Below, piece by piece: positions 7,608-15,157 of a stretch of DNA of 29,797 bases (positions are counted from its first letter, which is position 1; every line of letters begins with the position of its first letter). Source of the DNA: MAG-120802 sp049430265. Lineage in GTDB: Bacteria > Actinomycetota > Actinomycetes > Nanopelagicales > Nanopelagicaceae. The stretch spans positions 1 to 29,797 of the forward strand of contig JBMTBW010000008.1 in the NCBI GenBank assembly GCA_049430265.1. The letters run 5' to 3'. Both the position numbers and the translations under genes were made by a program. The notes beneath the pieces were generated by a model. It worked only from the letters and a program-made list of their open reading frames with translations. It was not told where the DNA came from and searched no databases.

Positions 7608-8717
7608 ATGAAAAATTTATCTACATTTAGCAAGGTAATGGTTGGCTTTATTGCGGGCGCATTTGTAGCTGGCAGTGTGGCTGTAGCGGTCACCCCAGAT
7701 ATGCCCCCAACTAAGGTCTGTGTTGATAATCGAACCAAAGCTCTTTATTCAGCCACTAATGGAAGTTGCACCAAAACTCGCACTCTGATGGAGGTTGCAG
7801 GATCTGGAGTTAATGTAGAAAGTATTGCCTCTGCTGTTTCGCCTTCAGTGGTCTCTATTGCAGTTAGCGCAGCATCTGGAAGCGGTAGTGGATCTGGCGT
7901 TATTTATCGCACCAATGCTTCTTCATCTTTTATTATTACAAATAACCATGTTATTGAATCAGCCGCAACAAGTGGCAGCGTTAGAGTTGAACTAAATAAT
8001 GGCGATTATGAAAAAGCTACCATTGTGGGAAGAGATAGCACCTACGACATTGCAGTTCTAAAAATTGAACGTGGAAATCTCAAGGTAGTTACAGTAGGCA
8101 ACTCCAGTAAGTTAGTAATCGGAGAACCAGTTGTGGCATTTGGTTCCCCACTTGGGCTATCAGGAACAGTAACTAGTGGAATTGTCTCAGCACTAAATAG
8201 ACCCGTTACAACTGGAAGCTTTGGCGCAGAATCATTTATTGATGCAATTCAAACCGATGCAGCTATTAATCCTGGTAATTCAGGTGGTCCATTAGTTGAT
8301 GGAACAGGAGCTCTAGTAGGAATCAACTCTGCTATTGCAACGCTAAGTTCTGGAACTTCTGGATCTATTGGACTTGGTTTTTCGATTCCTATTAATCAGG
8401 CAAAGCGAGTTGTTGATGAAATCATCGCTACTGGAAAATCATCTAGACCATTCCTAGGCGTTAATTTTGATACTAGCTATACCGGGCTTGGCGCAAAGGT
8501 ATTGCGATTAGTTCCGGGAGAAGCTGCTGACAAAGCTGGCATTCCAGCAGGCGCCATTATTAGAGAGATCGAAGGAAAAAAGATCAACGATCTAATAACC
8601 GCAATTGTTAGAGTCCGCTCCTTTGCCCCCGGCGATACCGTGAAGATCACAGTTGATATGCCAGGCGGTGGATCAAAGACCTTCTCAGTGGTATTGGGTA
8701 GGGCCGACTCTCAGTAA
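7608..8717 (+). CDS. Secreted/membrane-anchored HtrA (DegP-like) serine protease with PDZ domain
   Basis: Envelope quality-control protease of the trypsin-like S1C family, 369 residues. Seen: an N-terminal membrane segment at about 9-28 (signal anchor or signal peptide), a short two-cysteine module (C38, C54), then the protease with catalytic triad H114 (TNNHV), D147 (TYDIAVLKI) and S225 (NPGNSGGP), and one PDZ domain from about 285 to the end. Its short N-terminus differs from actinobacterial HtrA forms with long cytoplasmic tails. It is transcribed alone from its own leaderless promoter. The cysteine module between anchor and protease is discussed in the findings. Confidence 0.93.
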   Translation: MKNLSTFSKVMVGFIAGAFVAGSVAVAVTPDMPPTKVCVDNRTKALYSATNGSCTKTRTLMEVAGSGVNVESIASAVSPSVVSIAVSAASGSGSGSGVIYRTNASSSFIITNNHVIESAATSGSVRVELNNGDYEKATIVGRDSTYDIAVLKIERGNLKVVTVGNSSKLVIGEPVVAFGSPLGLSGTVTSGIVSALNRPVTTGSFGAESFIDAIQTDAAINPGNSGGPLVDGTGALVGINSAIATLSSGTSGSIGLGFSIPINQAKRVVDEIIATGKSSRPFLGVNFDTSYTGLGAKVLRLVPGEAADKAGIPAGAIIREIEGKKINDLITAIVRVRSFAPGDTVKITVDMPGGGSKTFSVVLGRADSQ

Positions 8718-8799
8718 TTGTGAGTTCTAACGGCCAGCTTAAATAACACCTGATAAGTTAAGGCCTACTCGCAGCGCTACTAGTGAATGGAGAAGTGCA

Positions 8800-9741
8800 T
8801 TGGCCGACGAACACAACGATGATGATGTTAATGATGAAGTCATTACTGAAGAAATGTTGTGGGAACGAATACCTGAAACTCAAGGTGTAGATCGAGCCAG
8901 TACTTATTACGAATTAAGTGCGCGCATTTATGCTCGTGGCCAATACGATGAAGCTCTAGCTCTTGCTGAAACAGCTCGTGACATTTACTCAGAGCTTGGA
9001 AGCGCAGCCCCTAGTGAAGGATTAGCTCAGGCTTATTCAGCAATTGGTTATAACTTAAATCAATTAAAGCGAATGAATGAAGCAGCAAGTGCTATGAGTA
9101 AAGCTGTGGAATTACTTCGAGAGAATAAATCACCAATGGCCCTCGAGCTAGCCTGCACGCTTGGTGAATGGTGGTTTAGTTCTAAGGAATATCAGAACAC
9201 TATTGATTGCATGCAAGAGTGCGCCCGCGAACATTTAATTGATGGAAATGAGCTAGGAGCAGCAACTGATTTTCATTTAATTGGCTGTGCCTATCGAGAG
9301 CTGAAGATGTATGAAAAAGCGCTCGAAGCATTCTTTGAGGCAAGAAAATATTTCAAAGATGCTAAAGAGGTAATTCATGTAGCAAGATGTGATCAGAAAA
9401 TTGCTCATTGCTATACCGAACTTGGTGATGCCGATTCTGCGCTCACTGCAGCCCAAAAGGCTGTCGATGTATTTACAACCGCACATGATCAACGCCGCCT
9501 AACTTATGCCTCATTTGAACTGGGCAAAGCCCAAGTCCTATCTGGCGAGGTTTATGAAGGTCTGACTACTTTGGAGCGAGTTCTTGATACCGCAGCCGAG
9601 GCTGATCTCAAAGACTTCGAATTTATAGTCTCTATTGAGCGGCGAATTGCAGCAATTCTTCACACTCTAGGTCGCTCCGATGAGGCAATTGAAATTGAAC
9701 GAAGAATCAAATCAGTCTCAGAAGTAATTGAAGATCAGTGA
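8800..9741 (+). CDS. Tetratricopeptide-repeat protein
   Basis: Cytoplasmic TPR solenoid of 313 residues with no signal peptide or membrane segment. Helical pairs with the TPR pattern (A..Y...G.Y.EAL..) recur roughly every 38-40 residues: about 33-66, 74-106, 112-145, 152-185, 192-225, 231-264 and 271-303. The first 25 residues are strongly acidic (DDDVNDEVITEE). TPRs bind partner proteins or peptides; the partner is unknown. The start is a TTG supported by GGAG at 8789-8792, 7 nt upstream. The stop overlaps the next start in GTGA, coupling it to the phosphatase and suggesting the two act together. Confidence 0.75.
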   Translation: MADEHNDDDVNDEVITEEMLWERIPETQGVDRASTYYELSARIYARGQYDEALALAETARDIYSELGSAAPSEGLAQAYSAIGYNLNQLKRMNEAASAMSKAVELLRENKSPMALELACTLGEWWFSSKEYQNTIDCMQECAREHLIDGNELGAATDFHLIGCAYRELKMYEKALEAFFEARKYFKDAKEVIHVARCDQKIAHCYTELGDADSALTAAQKAVDVFTTAHDQRRLTYASFELGKAQVLSGEVYEGLTTLERVLDTAAEADLKDFEFIVSIERRIAAILHTLGRSDEAIEIERRIKSVSEVIEDQ

Positions 9742-10241
9742 GCGTAGTAGATCTCTCACACCTTAAGGGGCGCGATAATTTAATTATCACCATGGTCTGC
9801 TACGGCAATATTTGTCGCTCTCCAATGGCAGCAGCAGTTCTATCTAATAAAGTTTCAAAGCTTGAGCGTCCAAAGATATTTGTTGATTCTGCTGGAACTT
9901 CAAATTGGCATGTTGGCCAAGGACCAAATCCCCCCTCGAAGAGAACTTGGGAGAAGGCTGGATATTCCTTTGAACATATTGCATCGCAATTTAATTACTC
10001 ACGTCTTGTAGCAGCTGATCTAGTTTTAGTTATGGATAAAGACAATCACGCCGAGGTGAGTAAATATGTCACAAGCGATGAAGAAGAACGCAAGATCTAT
10101 TACTTAAGACAATTTGATCTAAGTGATCCCGATTCATTAGAGGTTCCAGATCCATACTCACTGCCAGATTCAGCATTTGAAAGTGTTTTAGAAATGGTAG
10201 AAAAAGCAACAGATGGGCTAATAAAGCAATTACTTATTTAG
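9738..10241 (+). CDS. Low-molecular-weight protein tyrosine phosphatase
   Basis: Removes phosphate from protein tyrosines (some relatives act on protein arginine or small substrates). Seen: the P-loop CYGNICRS with nucleophile C21 and R27 (CX5R), SAGT at 51-54 and the general-acid DPY with D138. Length is 167 residues, close to the family norm of about 150-165. The start is GTG, overlapping the TPR gene's stop by 4 nt, so translation is probably coupled. No tyrosine kinase is visible nearby, so the substrate is unknown. The 3' end overlaps the convergent methyltransferase gene by 12 nt. Confidence 0.9.
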   Translation: MSVVDLSHLKGRDNLIITMVCYGNICRSPMAAAVLSNKVSKLERPKIFVDSAGTSNWHVGQGPNPPSKRTWEKAGYSFEHIASQFNYSRLVAADLVLVMDKDNHAEVSKYVTSDEEERKIYYLRQFDLSDPDSLEVPDPYSLPDSAFESVLEMVEKATDGLIKQLLI

Positions 10242-10871
10242 GTGCTGCATCGCCCAGGCATACATAGCAATCGCGCCAGCAGCTGAAGCGTTCATTGACC
10301 TAGTTGAGCCATATTGCTTTATTGATAGAACTTGGCTGCAGACTGCTACCGCCTCATCTGACATACCAGCCCCCTCTTGACCAAGAAAGAGCACACATTC
10401 TTTAGGCAATTTAGCGCTCTCTAAAGGCTTTGATATCTCTAGGTTATCAATCCCAATGATCTCCACTTTATGACCATCAGCCCACGCTTTGAATTCAGCG
10501 ATAGTTGCGTGGTGAATCACTGTTAAATACTTATCTGTGACCATTGCTCCTCGTCGATTCCAGTCGCGTTTTCCTACAATATGAACGCTAGATACATTAA
10601 AAGCATTTGCAGTCCTTACAACTGAGCCAATGTTTAAATCATGTTGCCAATTTTCGATTGCTATTCGAAGGCTATGTCGCTTGGTATTTAGATCACTAAC
10701 TATTGCTTCAACTTTCCAATAGCGATACTTATCAAGCACATTACGGCGATCACCATTTTCAAGTAATTCAGGATCAAAGTGCTCATCACTTGGCCATGGT
10801 TTTGGATGAGGACCTACTCCCACTACGGGATAAAACTCACCGGGACCAATTTCACCTGGCGGCAAACTCAT
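10230..10871 (-). CDS. SpoU/TrmH-family RNA 2'-O-methyltransferase
   Basis: SPOUT-fold methyltransferase that uses SAM to methylate ribose 2'-O in tRNA or rRNA. Seen in 213 residues: motif 1 with N80 and RTANAF (86-91), motif 2 LGQEGAGMSDE (163-173), and motif 3 QYGSTRSMNASAAGAI (186-201), which together make the knotted cofactor site. The N-terminal ~55 residues are proline-rich and variable. Which nucleotide is modified cannot be told. Its ATG overlaps the stop of the amidohydrolase gene by 4 nt (ATGA), so it is the second gene of that operon. The 3' end overlaps the convergent phosphatase gene. Confidence 0.88.
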   Translation of the reverse strand: MSLPPGEIGPGEFYPVVGVGPHPKPWPSDEHFDPELLENGDRRNVLDKYRYWKVEAIVSDLNTKRHSLRIAIENWQHDLNIGSVVRTANAFNVSSVHIVGKRDWNRRGAMVTDKYLTVIHHATIAEFKAWADGHKVEIIGIDNLEISKPLESAKLPKECVLFLGQEGAGMSDEAVAVCSQVLSIKQYGSTRSMNASAAGAIAMYAWAMQHLNK

Positions 10872-11962
10872 AGATTACTTACCAACTTCTTTGCTTGATC
10901 GACAATTCTCTTCTCATGTTCTTTTAATTCATGACCTGGATAATTATTTCCATGGGCAAATGGATCTGCTAATTTCTTAACTCCACTTAGCTCCTCTAAA
11001 ACAAAGAGACCACAAAATGGCGCATACGATGCGCTATAACCACCTTCATGAGTCATCATTAATTTTCCAGCACAAACTTGGCTAGCCACATCCATAAGCT
11101 TTCTAGTCATAACTCGATAGCCTTCAGCAGTAACTAACATTCTTCCTAGCGGGTCATAAACCGAGGAATCAAAACCTGAGGCAACTGCGATGATATCTGG
11201 CTTAAATTGCTTAATTGCAGGGATTACAACTTCATCAAAGGCGTAGTAATAACCACCATGACCGGTTCCTGGCGGAAGTGGAATATTTATATTGGTTCCA
11301 ACTCCTACAACATCAACACTTCCTGTGTCATGGGGATATAGCTGGTCTTGATGAAGCGAGATTGTTAATACATTTGGGTCATTTAAAAATATTGATTCAG
11401 TACCATTTCCATGATGAACATCCCAGTCAACTACAGCTACTCGAAGATCCTTTTTATGTGTTTTCTTTGCCACTGCAATTGCCACTGCAAGGTTTGAGAA
11501 GATGCAATATCCCATTCCAGTTTCAGAGACTGCATGATGACCTGGCGGCCTGATGAGGGCATATCCATTATCGACATCGCCATTTAAGACGGCTTCAAAT
11601 AATTCAATTGCTCCACCTGCGGCCATAGCAGCAATTTCATAGCCACCTTTCGCAAATGGCGTTGTTAAATCACCGCCATCACCACCAAGTCTTGAAGCAG
11701 ATTCCTTCTTTATTCGCGCAATATGTTCTTTGGTGTGAACTGTTTCTAACTCTGTCTCGCTCGCAGCTCGAACTGGAATTCGAGTTAAATGTTCAATCAA
11801 CCCCGAAACCACAATTAATTCATGGATTCTCTTCTTAGTCTCAGGATTTTCATAATTCATATATGGCTGCAGGCCCGCTCCAGGATCTGAAGGCATATCT
11901 CCGACAAAGGTGCCTGTGTCATGCCATCCAAATATCTCGTGATAAACATAACCAGTACGCAT
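10868..11962 (-). CDS. Histone-deacetylase-family (class II-like) zinc amidohydrolase
   Basis: A zinc deacetylase of the arginase/HDAC fold, 364 residues, cytoplasmic. In bacteria the family deacetylates polyamines, acetoin-pathway proteins or other acyl-lysines; the substrate here is unknown. Seen: RPPGHHA with the catalytic pair H142-H143, DWDVHHGNGT with zinc ligands D181 and H183, SGFDSS with the third ligand D265, and a HEGGYS loop near 305-310. All expected catalytic residues are present, so it should be active. ATG 11962 has TAGGCT 7 nt upstream and no Shine-Dalgarno. It is the first gene of an operon with the RNA methyltransferase and is divergent from the carboxypeptidase gene. Confidence 0.9.
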   Translation of the reverse strand: MRTGYVYHEIFGWHDTGTFVGDMPSDPGAGLQPYMNYENPETKKRIHELIVVSGLIEHLTRIPVRAASETELETVHTKEHIARIKKESASRLGGDGGDLTTPFAKGGYEIAAMAAGGAIELFEAVLNGDVDNGYALIRPPGHHAVSETGMGYCIFSNLAVAIAVAKKTHKKDLRVAVVDWDVHHGNGTESIFLNDPNVLTISLHQDQLYPHDTGSVDVVGVGTNINIPLPPGTGHGGYYYAFDEVVIPAIKQFKPDIIAVASGFDSSVYDPLGRMLVTAEGYRVMTRKLMDVASQVCAGKLMMTHEGGYSASYAPFCGLFVLEELSGVKKLADPFAHGNNYPGHELKEHEKRIVDQAKKLVSNL

Positions 11963-11969
11963 AGGCTCA

Positions 11970-11975
11970 AGCCTA
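11970..11975 (-). promoter_or_regulatory. -10 element of the deacetylase/methyltransferase operon
   Basis: Minus-strand TAGGCT ends 7 nt before the ATG at 11962, predicting a leaderless transcript for the two-gene operon. No -35 match is evident. Confidence 0.5.
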
Positions 11976-11999
11976 AAGCCAAGTTGGATAAATGACTAT

Positions 12000-12005
12000 T
12001 ACTCT
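12000..12005 (+). promoter_or_regulatory. Possible -10 element of the carboxypeptidase gene
   Basis: TACTCT ends 7 nt before the ATG at 12013. If used, it fixes the start at 12013 rather than the in-frame ATG at 11992, which has neither a Shine-Dalgarno nor a suitably placed -10. The hexamer is a weak match, so this is tentative. Confidence 0.4.
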
Positions 12006-12012
12006 TTCATCC

Positions 12013-13113
12013 ATGGCTAAATCAAGAGTTGCTCTACTTCTAGCGCTATTGCTAGCTATTAACCCACTCGAGGCATCAGCTCTTCACTCTCTTGATAAGT
12101 ATGTAAATAGTAAGCACCTTGCCAACCCGGGCCTACTCATCCTTAATCCACTAGATGGTCAAGTAATTGCGCAGAACGCTCCAGAATCTCTGCGTGTTCC
12201 AGCATCAGTTCTAAAACTAGTTTCATCAACGGCAGCACTGCACTTTGTGGGTGGGGAGAGAAGGTATGTCACAACGATTTTTACAACAGAGAAAGAAAAT
12301 ACCTATCTAATAAAGGGCTCACTAGATCCCTGGATGACCAGCAATCTAACTTTAGCTAAGAAGAATGGGCAGAGATATCTCCCCTCACTTATTAGTAAAG
12401 CAAACCCAGAGAATAAAAAAAAGTTAACAATTTACTACTCAAGCCTCTTTGAAAAAGATCGATATGACTTAAACCTAAATCTAAAGAGAAAAGGAATTAA
12501 GGCCACATTTAAGAAGGTCGATGCAGCTAAGGCTAAAGAGATAGCAAAAGAGGAGATTGCCTCATCAACTTCACTTCCTCTTTCAGAGATGATCAAGTTT
12601 GTAAACCTCTATAGCGATAACACCTTGGCAAATCGCCTAGCAATGGCAGCAGTTCGCGAAATTGGATTTGAGAGAACAAGTAAAGGCCTTACCCAAACTT
12701 TTAAATTAGCCTTGGAAGAAATTGGAGTTAGTAGCGAAGGTCTAAAAGCAAAGGATGGCAGTGGTTTAGATAAGGCAAATCGCCTGTCAACACAAACCGT
12801 AGTGGAGCTTTTAATAAAAATAAAAGACAACCCTAAGTATCAAGCTATCTATGAAGGACTTCCCGTGGCAGGCAAGAGTGGGACGCTAAAGAAAAGATTT
12901 ATTGAAGATGGCCCTGAAGCAGTTGGTAAAGTGAAAGCCAAGACTGGCTGGTTGAGAAATACAGTGACTCTTGCCGGCTATGCCAAGTCAGCAGATAAGG
13001 AATATGTCTTTGCAATTATGGCCGATGGCATCACGCCAACTCTAAGTTCACGAAATAAAGCAAGGGCTGCCATGGATCGACTGCTGGAAGCTATTGTGAT
13101 GGGGAATCACTAA
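12013..13113 (+). CDS. dacB: D-alanyl-D-alanine carboxypeptidase, PBP4/DacB type (S13-like)
   Basis: Exported penicillin-binding enzyme that trims or opens peptidoglycan peptides. Seen (numbering from 12013): signal peptide with MAKSR then a Leu/Ala-rich core to about residue 23 (EASA), active-site SVLK at 65-68, SDN at 201-203 and KTG in KAKTGW at 310-312, the three penicillin-fold motifs in order. GKSGTLKKR (287-295) is the usual element before KTG. At about 366 residues it is short for this family (about 450 or more), mainly in the region between SxxK and SxN, so the extra domains of PBP4 are reduced. An in-frame ATG at 11992 would add 7 residues. Its 3' end overlaps the convergent propeller gene by 23 nt. 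Confidence 0.85.
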   Translation: MAKSRVALLLALLLAINPLEASALHSLDKYVNSKHLANPGLLILNPLDGQVIAQNAPESLRVPASVLKLVSSTAALHFVGGERRYVTTIFTTEKENTYLIKGSLDPWMTSNLTLAKKNGQRYLPSLISKANPENKKKLTIYYSSLFEKDRYDLNLNLKRKGIKATFKKVDAAKAKEIAKEEIASSTSLPLSEMIKFVNLYSDNTLANRLAMAAVREIGFERTSKGLTQTFKLALEEIGVSSEGLKAKDGSGLDKANRLSTQTVVELLIKIKDNPKYQAIYEGLPVAGKSGTLKKRFIEDGPEAVGKVKAKTGWLRNTVTLAGYAKSADKEYVFAIMADGITPTLSSRNKARAAMDRLLEAIVMGNH

Positions 13114-14179
13114 AAACTTTAATTGATCCACCATAACAAGCAACCCAAACTCGCTTCTGTAATCTCTCATAAGTTACGCCTATTGGCTCATTGCAAACTT
13201 TAATTTTCTGCAAAATCTTAAAATCACTGCTTCGCACCTTCACAAGAGTGTCGCTGGTGTAATTAACAACATATAGCGCGCTGCCATCAGCTGAGATATC
13301 AAGGCTTCGCGCCGCAGATCCCGTTTTAACTGATTCCACAACTTTGTTAGTCGCTAGGTCATAGGCAATTACGCGCCCTGCAGCATTAAGAGTGGCATAT
13401 AGATAGGCATTGTCAGGAGAGAGGACTAAAGCCCTTGGATTTGAACCAACACTTAGTAGTTCTCTTTCAAAACTTACAAGACTTATCTTATGAACTACTG
13501 AGCCTCCCATCTGGGCAACAAAGGCAAATTGAGAGTCATTAGAGATAGTAATTCCTCTTGGGTACGCTCCAATTTTTATAGTTTTCACGACTTTGCCAAG
13601 CTCTGTTGAAATTATAGAAAGATCATAGGAGCACCAGTTGCTTACTAAAACGTATTTATTATCTGGGCTAACTTCAACAACTTTAGGAACTACACCAACT
13701 TTATAAGCGGCATCAATTGACCAGGACTGAGTATCGATACGATAGAGAAATGAACGGTCATAGTTATTGCCAGGATTACATTTATCAGTACCTTCTCTGT
13801 TAAAGCCCTTGCCATACATCGCATAATTTGTTACATAAAGATATTTACCATCAGGTGAAAATGCCCCTTCAACTGGGGAGCCGCGATGAAGCCCGGAATA
13901 GCCTTTGATACCAAGATCTTTAAGGTTTACCTGATCTGATATCGACTTCACCAATTCAAGGCTTTGAGCATCATAAATTGTCACGCTATGGCGATACATC
14001 ATGTTGTGAGCTGAGATGAAGCCAGTATTGGAGGAGCGCACTGATTTAGGGGAGATATCACCAGTAATAGTGGCTTCTAGTTTTAACTTAGAGCTTTCAG
14101 ATAACGGCTCTGCAAAGGTAGGAATTGCGCTGGTAAATATAAGGTTTAGAGATATAGCCCACGCCAAGTAGATACGCAC
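13091..14179 (-). CDS. Secreted YncE-like (YVTN-type) beta-propeller protein
   Basis: A 362-residue exported protein with a signal peptide (hydrophobic core about 4-20, cleavage plausible after TFA at 21-23). The rest is a beta-propeller. Blade-type repeats recur with the pattern SPDGKYLYVTNY, SPDNKYVLVSN, SNDSQFAFVAQ, SPDNAYLYATL and SADGSALYVVNY, each followed by a strand such as 'TNKVVESVKTG'. That is the YVTN/YncE family, probably seven blades. Four cysteines (in DKCNP, NWCSY, KVCNE and VACYG) could form disulfides outside the cell. Function is unknown; relatives are envelope proteins and some bind DNA or ligands. The GTG start is set by TAGATT 6 nt upstream. Confidence 0.8.
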   Translation of the reverse strand: MRIYLAWAISLNLIFTSAIPTFAEPLSESSKLKLEATITGDISPKSVRSSNTGFISAHNMMYRHSVTIYDAQSLELVKSISDQVNLKDLGIKGYSGLHRGSPVEGAFSPDGKYLYVTNYAMYGKGFNREGTDKCNPGNNYDRSFLYRIDTQSWSIDAAYKVGVVPKVVEVSPDNKYVLVSNWCSYDLSIISTELGKVVKTIKIGAYPRGITISNDSQFAFVAQMGGSVVHKISLVSFERELLSVGSNPRALVLSPDNAYLYATLNAAGRVIAYDLATNKVVESVKTGSAARSLDISADGSALYVVNYTSDTLVKVRSSDFKILQKIKVCNEPIGVTYERLQKRVWVACYGGSIKVFSDSPSQ

Positions 14180-14185
14180 CAGTGC

Positions 14186-14191
14186 AATCTA
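14186..14191 (-). promoter_or_regulatory. -10 element of the beta-propeller gene (leaderless)
   Basis: Minus-strand TAGATT ends 6 nt before the GTG at 14179. It lies in the 29-bp gap shared with the heme O synthase promoter and predicts a leaderless mRNA beginning with GUG. Confidence 0.6.
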
Positions 14192-14196
14192 CAGGG

Positions 14197-14202
14197 TAAT
14201 CT
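14197..14202 (+). promoter_or_regulatory. -10 element of the heme O synthase gene (leaderless)
   Basis: TAATCT ends 6 nt before the ATG at 14209. It is 5 bp from the oppositely facing -10 of the propeller gene, so any -35 contacts must lie inside the neighbouring coding sequence. Confidence 0.6.
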
Positions 14203-14208
14203 CAAGAC

Positions 14209-15066
14209 ATGATTTCACCATATATCGCGTTAATGAAGTTACGCGTAGTGGAATTATTACTAGTAACCACCCTTCCTGCACTCTTTCTTGCAGCAGATGG
14301 TGTCCCACCACTTGGAATCTCTCTTGCAACACTACTTGGTGGAACTTTGGCAGCTGGCGCTGCTAATGCTTTCAATATGATTATTGAATCTGATATTGAT
14401 CAATTAATGGATAGAACATCTAAGCGTCCGATTGTGAATAAAGAGGTAAGCGAGAATCAAGCCTTTGCCTTTGCAACAGCGCTAACAGTTCTATCTCTCT
14501 CTATCTTCTGGATCTTTACCAATCCTCTAGCTACTGCGCTAACAATCGGCGCAATCATTTTTTATGTATTTGGCTATACCGTTGGTCTAAAGCGGCGCAC
14601 CTCCCAAAACATAGTCTGGGGCGGGATTGCAGGATGCATGCCAGTATTAATTGGATGGGCAGCAGTTGCCAATTCTCTGAGCGCAACAGCGTTCCTATTC
14701 TTTATGGTGATCTTCTTCTGGACTCCGCCACACTTCTGGGCTCTAGCTATTAAATATAAAGATGATTATGAGGCAGCAGGTATTCCAATGCTTCCAGTAG
14801 TTGCTCCAATTGCAAAAGTTGAACAGCAGATGTGGTTTCACACTATTGCAATGTTTGCCACTTCATACCTAACTCTCTACTCAGCAGGTTTGCCAAACTG
14901 GAGTTATATAGCAAATACTGTCCTCACTATTTTCTTTGCAATACAGATGTTTAGCCTTAGAAGCTCACAGATCGAAAAGTCTGCAGCAAAGATATTTCAT
15001 GGCTCAATTACCTACTTAAGCCTTTATTCCATTCTCTTGGTTGCTGCAATATTCATCACTTTTTAA
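14209..15066 (+). CDS. ctaB: Protoheme IX farnesyltransferase (heme O synthase)
   Basis: Integral membrane UbiA-type prenyltransferase that adds farnesyl to haem B to make haem O for aa3/bo-type oxidases. Seen in 285 residues: about eight to nine membrane helices, the first Asp-rich motif N56-MIIESDID-QLMDRTSKRP (N56, D62, D64, R69) and the second conserved loop YKDDYEAAGIPMLPV near 183-197. Length is typical. The gene stands alone: neither ctaA, the cytochrome oxidase genes nor tkt, frequent actinobacterial neighbours, is in the window. It starts at an ATG 6 nt after TAATCT with no Shine-Dalgarno. Confidence 0.95.
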   Translation: MISPYIALMKLRVVELLLVTTLPALFLAADGVPPLGISLATLLGGTLAAGAANAFNMIIESDIDQLMDRTSKRPIVNKEVSENQAFAFATALTVLSLSIFWIFTNPLATALTIGAIIFYVFGYTVGLKRRTSQNIVWGGIAGCMPVLIGWAAVANSLSATAFLFFMVIFFWTPPHFWALAIKYKDDYEAAGIPMLPVVAPIAKVEQQMWFHTIAMFATSYLTLYSAGLPNWSYIANTVLTIFFAIQMFSLRSSQIEKSAAKIFHGSITYLSLYSILLVAAIFITF

Positions 15067-15144
15067 CTGACACACCTACTTTCCTCCTGCATTTCCCAGC
15101 CTTGGCCTTTATCCTTTCACTCAAGCAACTGACCCCCAATCCCC

Positions 15145-15150
15145 AGGGAG
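15145..15150 (+). promoter_or_regulatory. Shine-Dalgarno that fixes a TTG start
   Basis: AGGGAG lies 7 nt before the TTG at 15158 and supports that codon as the start of the NlpC/P60 protein. A possible -10 TATCCT is at 15110-15115, giving a leader of about 36 nt. This gene is therefore a leadered exception in the window. Confidence 0.6.
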
Positions 15151-15157
15151 CCACGAA

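Noticed and set aside
15067..15157. A possible c-di-AMP riboswitch before the cell-wall hydrolase gene.
   Set aside because: The gap is only 91 nt and I see no conserved ydaO-type pairing; a plain promoter and Shine-Dalgarno explain it.
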